From contig CAJOQO010000320.1 in NCBI GenBank assembly GCA_905236545.1, forward strand, positions 1 to 6,712: 6,712 nucleotides of DNA, written 5' to 3'. Below are positions 1-6,712 of this stretch, piece after piece. The stretch is from an uncultured Lachnospiraceae bacterium. GTDB taxonomy: Bacteria; Bacillota; Clostridia; Lachnospirales; Lachnospiraceae. The notes beneath the pieces are model-generated. The model did not search any database and was not told where the DNA came from. It saw only the letters and a program-made list of their open reading frames with translations. Numbering within the stretch: the stretch's first letter is position 1; each line of letters begins with the position of its first letter. The translations under genes and the position numbers were made by a program.

Positions 1-1218
1 AAAGATCTCTTGTATTATCTGGTTGAAACAAGTAAGATTAATCTCGACACTACGCTGACTGAAATAGAGGACATGGAAAAGAAAACTATTTTGGAACAGC
101 ATCCTTACGCTATATCACACAATCAGACTGAGAAAGGAGATTATTACTATACCTACCTCATCGATCCTGACCGACCTGACAAACGGATCTACCGCAGGAG
201 AAATACCCTGCCTGAGCTTGAAGAAGTGATTATTCAGCATTACCGCTCTCTTGAAGAGGTCATAACCTTTGACACCGTCTGGCATCGGTACATCAATGAG
301 AAACTGGAATGCGGTGATATTCAGAAAGCAAGCTATGACCGCTACGATAATGATTATCACAGGTTCTTCGTGGATCGTACCCATAACCTTACTGGAAAGA
401 GGTTCAGCAAGATTACTGAGGGCGATCTTGAACGGTTCATCAAGATGACCATCTATGAGCTGTCGCTGACGAGGAAGGCTTATTCAGGCTTGAGGACAAT
501 CATCAGGGGAACATTCAAATATGGCAAGAGCAACCGCCTGACCGATATCAGCATCACCCATTTCTTCGGGGATCTTGAGATTTCTCGAAATGCATTTACC
601 CGCAAGGTTGTTGATAAAGAGAAAGAAGTCTTCATGGAAGATGAGATCAAAGCAGTTACTGGTTATCTGCGGGATCATCCTACCCTGTATAACCTTGCTA
701 TCCTGTTAGCGTTTGAGACTGGACTTCGTGTTGGTGAACTGTCCGCCCTGAAGTATACCGACATCAAGGATGGCTTTATCAGGATCAGACGAACGGAGTA
801 TAAATACCGTGCTGAGAATGGGAAGTGGGTTATTACCATCAAAGAGCATACCAAGTCTGATGCGGGAGCAAGAGATCTGATTATCCCTGACTCTGCGAAG
901 AAAACCCTTAAGCAGATCAAGCAGATTAACCCCGATGGAGAGTACCTCTTCCAGACGGAGAAGGGGGATAGAATTCGCAGTCATGCCCTGAACAAGCATC
1001 TCCATGTTGTTTGCAAGGAACTGGGGATTCCGTCTCGGTCAATGCACAAGATCAGAAAGACTTATGGCACTACCCTGATCGATTCAAATGTTGATGAGAG
1101 TTTTGTCATGGAACAGATGGGCCACGCTGATATCTCTACTACGAAGAAGTATTACTACTTCAGTAACAAGTCTGAGAAGAAAAAGTTGAAGCAGATTAAT
1201 AAGGCAATCTCGTTCTGA
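1..1218 (+). CDS. Tyrosine recombinase (phage/ICE-type integrase), 5' end outside window
   Basis: Site-specific recombinase that would integrate and excise a mobile element by strand exchange through a covalent phosphotyrosine. Counting from the TTG codon at position 10 as residue 1, the catalytic set is complete: R240 (in ETGLRVGE), the beta-hairpin K282, H346 and R349 (in MHKIRKTYGT), H372 (in MGHAD) and nucleophile Y381 (in TTKKY). The usual HxxRH motif ends in K here. Residues about 25-80 look like an arm-type DNA-binding domain (YYYTYL then a lysine/arginine-rich strand), about 86-185 like the SAM-like core-binding domain, and 205-395 is catalytic. The frame is open to the left edge. The part before the ATG at 73 resembles the N-terminal helix of clostridial integrases, so the true start is probably outside the window; the ATG at 73 has an AGAGG only 2 nt away, too close for a good ribosome site. 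The gene is more AT-rich than the genes to its right and faces the tRNA-Trp 3' end, as expected for an element that uses this tRNA. Confidence 0.93.
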   Translation, partial: KDLLYYLVETSKINLDTTLTEIEDMEKKTILEQHPYAISHNQTEKGDYYYTYLIDPDRPDKRIYRRRNTLPELEEVIIQHYRSLEEVITFDTVWHRYINEKLECGDIQKASYDRYDNDYHRFFVDRTHNLTGKRFSKITEGDLERFIKMTIYELSLTRKAYSGLRTIIRGTFKYGKSNRLTDISITHFFGDLEISRNAFTRKVVDKEKEVFMEDEIKAVTGYLRDHPTLYNLAILLAFETGLRVGELSALKYTDIKDGFIRIRRTEYKYRAENGKWVITIKEHTKSDAGARDLIIPDSAKKTLKQIKQINPDGEYLFQTEKGDRIRSHALNKHLHVVCKELGIPSRSMHKIRKTYGTTLIDSNVDESFVMEQMGHADISTTKKYYYFSNKSEKKKLKQINKAISF

Positions 1219-1222
1219 TCTC

Positions 1223-1244
1223 CTGACAACATCGCTGACAACAT
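1223..1244. repeat. Short direct repeat next to integrase stop
   Basis: Two copies of CTGACAACAT occur 12 bp apart, starting 5 bp after the integrase stop codon. Their position suggests arm-type sites for the integrase or for an excisionase. Only the repetition itself is seen in the sequence. Confidence 0.5.
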
Positions 1245-1261
1245 TAAGATTCTTAAGAAAC

Positions 1262-1298
1262 TGAAAAAGCTGAAAACACTGTATTTATCAGTGTTCTC
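1262..1298 (-). terminator. Rho-independent terminator of tRNA-Trp
   Basis: Read on the minus strand, a perfect 7-bp stem (AACACTG at 1275-1281 with CAGTGTT at 1289-1295, loop of 7) is followed by a T-rich tract (about 1262-1274). Two further pairs extend the stem past a mismatch. It lies 14 nt beyond the tRNA 3' end in the direction of tRNA transcription. The plus-strand side has no T-run, so it is less likely to end integrase transcription. Confidence 0.55.
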
Positions 1299-1311
1299 AG
1301 CCACTTCTCAG

Positions 1312-1382
1312 CAGGGGATGAGAGAATCGAACTCCCACCAAAGGTTTTGGAGACCCCTATCATACCATTTGACCAATCCCCT
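1312..1382 (-). tRNA. tRNA-Trp, anticodon CCA
   Basis: The 71-nt sequence folds as a complete cloverleaf on the minus strand. It has a 7-bp acceptor stem (AGGGGAT with ATCCCCT), a 4-bp D stem (GTCA with TGAT) with GG in the loop, an anticodon arm with loop CTCCAAA (anticodon CCA), a 4-nt variable loop, and a T arm with loop TTCGATT. The anticodon stem contains two G-T pairs at its base. The discriminator base is G73, as in bacterial tRNA-Trp. The CCA end is not encoded; the genome continues with CTGAG, so CCA must be added after transcription. It is the likely integration target of the neighbouring integrase, and it keeps a full acceptor stem, so it should be functional. Confidence 0.96.
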
Positions 1383-1408
1383 ACGTCTGTCCTTCGGACG
1401 ACTTTATA

Positions 1409-1438
1409 TTTATACCACAGTTTGACAATGGCTGTCAA
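1409..1438 (-). promoter_or_regulatory. Sigma-A promoter of tRNA-Trp
   Basis: On the minus strand a consensus -35 box TTGACA (1438-1433) is followed after 18 nt by TATAAA (1414-1409), which carries an upstream TGG that makes an extended -10. Transcription should start near 1402, giving a leader of about 20 nt before the tRNA 5' end, with a small GTCC/GGAC hairpin. The -35 box is also one arm of a perfect inverted repeat (TTGACA/TGTCAA, 5-nt centre, 1422-1438). Confidence 0.75.
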
Positions 1439-1479
1439 TGATTTTCCTGCCGACCTGCCGACTGTCTGATCTTCAGTAC

Positions 1480-3099
1480 TCACCTCTTCAGCGTTCCTGT
1501 CAATGCGCTGATGACATCGCGGACGTTCCGGACGCCGATCAGGCGTACCCCCTCTGCCTTTCCGACAGAACGCATGCATGCCTGAGGCAGGATGACCGTG
1601 GTGAAGCCCAGCTTCTGTGCTTCCTTCACACGCAGCGGAGCCTGGGATACGGAGCGGATCTCGCCCGACAGTCCCACTTCACCGAATACAAGGGTCTTCT
1701 CATCAACGACGATATCTTTGAAGGAAGAGATAACCGCAACAACGATTCCCAGATCCACGGCCGGTTCTCTGAGCCGTACGCCGCCTGCGATATTGACATA
1801 AACATCCATATCGGACAGCCGCAGCCCAAGCCTTCGCTCCAGGACAGCAAGCAGCAGGTTTACGCGGTTGTTGTCGGCGCCGTCCGTGGTTCTCCTGGGG
1901 TAGGCCAGACTGCTTCTTGCCGTCAGTGCCTGCACCTCGATCAGAATCGGCCTCGTGCCCTCCATCGAGCAGGCAACCACCGATCCGGACGCGCCCTCCG
2001 GCCTGCCGTCCAGCATAAACTCGGAAGGATTCGAAACCTCCTGCAGCCCATTCTCCTTCATCTCGAAAACGCCGATCTCATCAGTTGATCCGAAACGATT
2101 CTTGACGCCATGCAGGATGCGGTAGCTGGCATGACGGTCACCCTCAAAGTAGAGTACGGTATCCACCATATGCTCCAGCACCCTCGGTCCTGCGACCGCG
2201 CCCTCCTTGGTTACATGTCCGACGATAAAGATCGTAACGCCAAGTCCCTTCGCCAGCTGAAGCAGAACGCCCGTCGTTTCGCGCACCTGGGACACTGAAC
2301 CCGGAGCGGAAGATACACTTTCGTTGTACATCGTCTGGATCGAATCGATGATAACAACCTGCGGCTGTTCCCTGACGATCGCTTCCTGTACATCCGCCAG
2401 ATTCGTTTCACACAGGAGAAGAAGCGAGTCGCCAAACGCTCCCATCCGGTTCGCCCGCAGCTTGATCTGCTGCGGTGATTCTTCACCTGATACATAGAGT
2501 ACACGAAGCAGTCCCTGTCGCTCCGCGGTGTCCGGCCCCTCTCCCGCATGAGCCGTCACCGGATCCGGCTGCGCCAAAAACGCCTGTCTGCCCGCAGCGT
2601 CCGGTCCCTCTCCCACATGAGCCGTCACCGGATCCGGCTGCGTCAGGTTCCTGCACACCTGCAGGAGCAAGGTTGACTTGCCGATACCGGGATCGCCGCC
2701 GACCAGCACCAGGGAGCCCTGTACCAGCCCTCCGCCCAGAACACGGTCCATCTCAGCGATACCGGTCGAGATTCTTCTGGAATCCTGTACGTCGATTTCG
2801 CTGAGCGGAAGCGCACGCGCACGCGCTCCGGCCGCGCTGCCCGATGATTTCCCGGATAAACTGCCGGACATACCACCGAAACCGCCTCCGGAAGAAGTCT
2901 TTTTTGTGATCCCGAGCTTCTCCCACTGCACGACGCCCGCGGTAGGTTTCCCGCCGCTCTTCGCGATTGAGGAGGACGCTGCTGCCGGTTCCTCCACAAA
3001 AGTATTCCACTCATGGCAGGCGGGACACTGCCCCATCCATTTCGCGGACTCATACCCGCAGCTCTGACAAAAATATGCTGTTGTCTTTCCTTTTGCCAT
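1480..3099 (-). CDS. radA: DNA repair protein RadA (Sms) with an internal repeat insertion
   Basis: RecA-like ATPase that promotes branch migration and processing of recombination intermediates. Residues from the chosen start: four-cysteine zinc finger (C11, C14, C25, C28), Walker A GGDPGIGKST (134-143, K141), Walker B VVIIDSIQT (248-256), the RadA signature KNRFG (333-337), and a Lon-protease-like C-terminal domain from about 370. The start is ATG at 3099, because MAKGKT is the usual RadA N-terminus and AGGG lies 7 nt upstream; a TTG at 3117 would add six residues. The protein has 539 residues against roughly 455 usual for the family. The excess is a Gly/Ser/Ala-rich linker (about 68-96) and a 46-residue insertion (154-199) made of two similar 23-residue units sharing QPDPVTAH(V/A)GEGPD. 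The insertion sits between the helix after Walker A and the next strand (VLYVSGEES). All core motifs are intact, so the protein is probably active. It follows clpC and its small partner gene on the same strand and may read into tRNA-Trp, since no clear terminator follows its stop. Confidence 0.97.
   Translation of the reverse strand: MAKGKTTAYFCQSCGYESAKWMGQCPACHEWNTFVEEPAAASSSIAKSGGKPTAGVVQWEKLGITKKTSSGGGFGGMSGSLSGKSSGSAAGARARALPLSEIDVQDSRRISTGIAEMDRVLGGGLVQGSLVLVGGDPGIGKSTLLLQVCRNLTQPDPVTAHVGEGPDAAGRQAFLAQPDPVTAHAGEGPDTAERQGLLRVLYVSGEESPQQIKLRANRMGAFGDSLLLLCETNLADVQEAIVREQPQVVIIDSIQTMYNESVSSAPGSVSQVRETTGVLLQLAKGLGVTIFIVGHVTKEGAVAGPRVLEHMVDTVLYFEGDRHASYRILHGVKNRFGSTDEIGVFEMKENGLQEVSNPSEFMLDGRPEGASGSVVACSMEGTRPILIEVQALTARSSLAYPRRTTDGADNNRVNLLLAVLERRLGLRLSDMDVYVNIAGGVRLREPAVDLGIVVAVISSFKDIVVDEKTLVFGEVGLSGEIRSVSQAPLRVKEAQKLGFTTVILPQACMRSVGKAEGVRLIGVRNVRDVISALTGTLKR
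2503..2640 (-). repeat. Two-unit tandem repeat inside radA
   Basis: Two adjacent 69-bp units (2572-2640 and 2503-2571 in reading order) keep the frame. The first 42-43 nt of each unit on the coding strand differ at only two positions, while the remaining part is clearly diverged. The conserved part contains the palindrome CCGGATCCGG and a short AGCCG/CGGCT hairpin. The units encode the extra segment of RadA. The uneven similarity suggests that the conserved core, of about 43-48 nt, is the mobile or recombining part, but this is inference. Confidence 0.85.
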
Positions 3100-3154
3100 C
3101 TTTTTACCCTGATCCAATGTTTTGCCGGTGCAGTTTCTCCATTAACAAACGAAG

Positions 3155-3183
3155 GAGCTGTCATGAAATATCTCATGCAGCTC
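3155..3183 (-). terminator. Hairpin, possible terminator or attenuator before radA
   Basis: On the minus strand GAGCTGCATGA pairs with TCATG-A-CAGCTC across a 6-nt loop, giving an 11-bp stem with one bulged A. The following bases CCTTCGTTTGTT are T-rich but interrupted. It could partly terminate clpC-operon transcription before radA or stabilise the transcript. The hairpin is clear; the role is uncertain. Confidence 0.4.
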
Positions 3184-3202
3184 TCTTATGATGATAGTAC
3201 TG

Positions 3203-3227
3203 ATCCGGGCCGGCCGGGCCGCCGGAT
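3203..3227. repeat. GC-rich inverted repeat
   Basis: ATCCGG (3203-3208) and CCGGAT (3222-3227) flank a block of alternating GGCC/CCGG that includes the perfect palindrome GGCCGGCC (3208-3215). It could form a very stable hairpin in RNA on either strand. It has no T-tract. Confidence 0.5.
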
Positions 3228-3242
3228 GCGAAAGGAACGCCG

Positions 3243-3281
3243 GAGCCGCGAAGCGATGCCGCATCGCAGCGATCCCGGCTC
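3243..3281. repeat. Long imperfect palindrome after the small clpC-linked gene
   Basis: Outer arms GAGCCG (3243-3248) and CGGCTC (3276-3281) enclose an inner perfect inverted repeat GCGATGC/GCATCGC (3253-3259 and 3261-3267) around one central base. It begins 6 bp beyond the stop of the upstream gene. It resembles REP-type extragenic palindromes in form, and could protect the 3' end of the clpC transcript. Whether it is dispersed in the genome cannot be seen here. Confidence 0.5.
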
Positions 3282-3287
3282 TGCGAC

Positions 3288-3701
3288 TCACGCGCGGATA
3301 ACTTTCACCTTCGCGCAGTTATTCTCACCTGTCTCGATCGACAGAACCAGCTTTCCGCCCCGTCCGGTGTCCATCATACCGGTATCTCTGCCATCCACCA
3401 GCACACGGTAGGTTGCTTCATCCGTAAGCCCCAGGACAACCTGGCAGTCCTCCGGGCACTCTACGCTGAAGGAAACCCCGTCCTCATTCCAGGTAAAATC
3501 ATGTACCGCGGTTCCGGGCTCAGACTCATAGACCAGCGCGTCATTACGCTCCAGACGAGTGGCCTCACGGAACGTCTTGACCTTATAACGGTCACCCCTC
3601 ACCTCAAAGTCACTCTTTTTTGCTTTTTGATCCAGTTCATAATTGCCAAAACTGATAGAACCGTTCTCATGCTCCGTGATCAGGTCATTTACCACCGACA
3701 T
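3288..3701 (-). CDS. Conserved small protein of unknown function, coupled to clpC
   Basis: 137-residue acidic, soluble protein without signal peptide, membrane segment or cysteine-metal motif. The start is ATG at 3701: GGAGGAG lies 7 nt upstream (3709-3715), and the clpC stop codon falls between this site and the ATG. Its translation is therefore probably coupled to clpC, with only 4 nt between stop and start. An upstream in-frame start at 3728 would overlap clpC and lacks this support. The first half has a conserved look (NGSISFGNYEL, then YKVKTF). The second half alternates short beta-type stretches and glycines (VVLGLTDEATYRVLVDG, GGKLVLSIETG), suggesting a beta-sandwich or immunoglobulin-like fold. 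From memory, similar proteins downstream of clpC in Lachnospiraceae are sometimes labelled 'endosialidase', but no catalytic domain is visible, so I would not transfer that name. Coupling suggests a role with ClpC, perhaps as adaptor or cofactor; this is inference. Confidence 0.85.
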   Translation of the reverse strand: MSVVNDLITEHENGSISFGNYELDQKAKKSDFEVRGDRYKVKTFREATRLERNDALVYESEPGTAVHDFTWNEDGVSFSVECPEDCQVVLGLTDEATYRVLVDGRDTGMMDTGRGGKLVLSIETGENNCAKVKVIRA

Positions 3702-3705
3702 CTTC

Positions 3706-6246
<2,541 letters not shown>

Positions 6247-6349
6247 TCTGATTTCCTGTATCCGCCGCTTCTTCGCAGCTTCTGTCCCCGGTTGCGCGGA
6301 GGATTGCCCTCCACGGATCTGATGGAAGGTTTTCCCTCCACGGATCTGA
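6247..6349. other. Gap between the coiled-coil gene and clpC
   Basis: This 103-bp gap holds the clpC ribosome site (AGGAA, 6253-6257), a 7-bp hairpin (GTGGAGG/CCTCCGC, 6296-6314, without a T-tract) and most of a 27-bp direct duplication. No convincing sigma-A promoter and no terminator were found, so clpC is probably co-transcribed with the gene upstream or uses a promoter inside it. Confidence 0.5.
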
Positions 6350-6360
6350 TTAAAGGTCTA
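6307..6360. repeat. 27-bp tandem duplication across a stop codon
   Basis: Two adjacent units (6307-6333 and 6334-6360) share an identical 17-bp block, CCCTCCACGGATCTGAT, and a similar rest (GGAAGGT against TAAAGGT). The right-hand unit contains the stop codon (6350-6352) and last codons of the upstream coiled-coil gene. The left-hand unit is wholly intergenic. Confidence 0.75.
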
Positions 6361-6712
6361 TCATGTTGATCTTCACATTCTCGCCTTTCGCACCGGAAGC
6401 ACTCTCCGGCGTCTCCTGTTCGGAATGCCGGCCGGCGGCCTGATCGATCGCCTGTTCCTGCGCCCGGCGCATGGCTTCCTGTTCCCGTGCGATGCGCTCC
6501 GCCTCCTGGGCCTGGCGCTGTGCTTCCTGCGCTCTCGCGCGCTCCGCTTCCTGCGCCCTCGCGCGGTCCGCTTCCTGCGCCTGGCGTTGCGCTTCCGGTA
6601 CTCTCGCACCCTGCGCTTCCTGTGCCTGGCGCTGCGCTTCCGGTACTCTCGCACCCTGCGCTTCCTGTGCCTGGCGCTGCGCTTCCGGTACTCTCGCACC
6701 CTGCGCTTCCTG
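6350..6712 (-). CDS. C-terminal part of a Gln/Ala/Glu/Arg-rich repeat coiled-coil protein
   Basis: An open frame from the right edge to TAA at 6352-6350 encodes 120 residues; the N-terminus lies outside the window. The first part is three copies of the 15-residue unit QEAQGARVPEAQRQA, followed by degenerate 7-8-residue units such as AQEADRAR, AQEAERAR and AQEAQRQ. These are rich in Ala, Gln, Glu and Arg and should form a long helix or coiled coil. The last 30 or so residues are different and end in ENVKINMIDL. I do not recognise the family. Its place before clpC is where bacilli have mcsB, but it shares no kinase feature. The conclusion that this is the true frame rests on the regular helical repeats, the frame staying open to the edge, and the sensible distance to clpC; another minus frame is open too but gives only an arginine-rich stretch. 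Confidence 0.7.
   Translation of the reverse strand, partial: QEAQGARVPEAQRQAQEAQGARVPEAQRQAQEAQGARVPEAQRQAQEADRARAQEAERARAQEAQRQAQEAERIAREQEAMRRAQEQAIDQAAGRHSEQETPESASGAKGENVKINMIDL
6591..6712. repeat. Perfect 45-bp tandem repeat array at the right edge
   Basis: Units start at 6591, 6636 and 6681. The first two are identical over all 45 bp, and the third is identical for the 32 bp that remain before the edge. Just left of them (about 6530-6590) are degenerate copies with a period near 24 bp. The 45-bp length keeps the reading frame of the coiled-coil gene. The array probably continues beyond the window, so copy number is unknown. Confidence 0.92.

Larger units (their letters stand above)
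1219..1311. other. Probable attachment-end (att) region between integrase and tRNA-Trp
   Basis: This non-coding stretch lies between the integrase stop and the 3' end of tRNA-Trp. Integrases of this family commonly recombine in the 3' part of a tRNA, so the crossover core should lie at or just inside 1312-1335, with accessory protein sites in this stretch. It holds three short direct repeats: CTGACAACAT at 1223-1232 and 1235-1244, CTGAAAA at 1261-1267 and 1270-1276, and TTCTCAGC at 1294-1301 and 1305-1312. It also holds the palindrome TTCTTAAGAA at 1250-1259. Such repeats fit arm-type integrase or excisionase binding sites, but that role is inferred. The other end of the element is not in the window, so the core repeat cannot be defined. 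Confidence 0.45.
3100..3287. other. Intergenic region between the small clpC-linked gene and radA
   Basis: No gene is supported here. Read on the minus strand it holds, in order: a large imperfect palindrome next to the upstream stop codon, a very GC-rich palindromic patch, an 11-bp hairpin followed by a modestly T-rich tail, and the radA ribosome site (AGGG at 3107-3110). No convincing -35/-10 pair was found for radA, so it may depend on readthrough from clpC. Confidence 0.6.

Noticed and set aside
73..1218. ATG at 73 as the start of the integrase
   Set aside because: The frame is open upstream to the edge, the upstream residues resemble the family's N-terminal helix, and the purine-rich stretch is only 2 nt from this ATG. 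It cannot be fully excluded.
1369..1375. TTTGACC, a possible half of a CtsR heptad
   Set aside because: It is a single copy located in the D-arm of tRNA-Trp and has no tandem partner.
1438..2088. Plus-strand open frame of 216 codons opposite radA
   Set aside because: It lies antisense to conserved RadA domains, shows no recognisable domain, and long antisense frames are expected in GC-rich genes. The same holds for the plus-strand frames opposite clpC.
3100..3117. TTG at 3117 as the radA start
   Set aside because: It lacks a good ribosome site, while ATG at 3099 has AGGG at 7 nt and gives the canonical MAKxK N-terminus.
6373..6699. Open frame of 108 codons, extremely arginine-rich, on the minus strand
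   Set aside because: It is an alternative frame of the same repeats. The frame ending at 6350 gives regular Ala/Gln/Glu-rich helical units, is open to the edge and fits the spacing to clpC.
6530..6712. CRISPR-like array suggested by regular repeats
   Set aside because: The 45-bp units are contiguous with no unique spacers and keep an open coding frame, so they are a coding tandem repeat.

Overview
The window looks like a chromosomal locus of a low-motility-agnostic, GC-rich member of the Clostridia, most likely Lachnospiraceae-like. The main evidence is the clpC - small protein - radA order, the style of the integrase, and a tRNA-Trp of Firmicutes type. The assignment rests on family knowledge, not on a search. 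Everything from about 1310 to the right edge is on the minus strand and is GC-rich. The integrase gene at the left edge is on the plus strand and visibly more AT-rich.

Layout from left to right. Positions 1-1218 hold a tyrosine recombinase whose 5' end lies outside the window. Positions 1219-1311 form a short repeat-rich stretch that probably contains the element's attachment end and the tRNA terminator. A tRNA-Trp(CCA) gene lies at 1312-1382 on the minus strand, with its own sigma-A promoter at about 1409-1438. radA (1480-3099) has an unusual in-frame tandem insertion. A 188-bp intergenic stretch (3100-3287) holds strong palindromes. A 137-aa protein of unknown function (3288-3701) is coupled to clpC (3706-6246). 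The right edge (6350-6712) is the 3' end of a gene for a Gln/Ala/Glu/Arg-rich coiled-coil protein built from perfect 45-bp tandem repeats.

In transcription order on the minus strand the locus reads coiled-coil protein, clpC, 137-aa protein, radA, tRNA-Trp. ClpC is the regulatory and unfolding partner of the ClpP protease, and RadA is a DNA-repair and recombination branch-migration ATPase. clpC-radA adjacency is the classical Firmicutes arrangement, but mcsB, which normally precedes clpC in bacilli, is not seen next to it here. The integrase points towards the 3' end of tRNA-Trp, so the window probably captures the junction between an integrated element on the left and the host chromosome on the right.

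The most unusual features are the two-unit, 23-residue insertion directly behind the RadA Walker A helix, the identical 45-bp repeats in the gene upstream of clpC, a 27-bp duplication across that gene's stop codon, and several GC-rich palindromes between genes and inside the ClpC linker. I see no CRISPR array, rRNA, transposase or obviously new multi-gene defence system.
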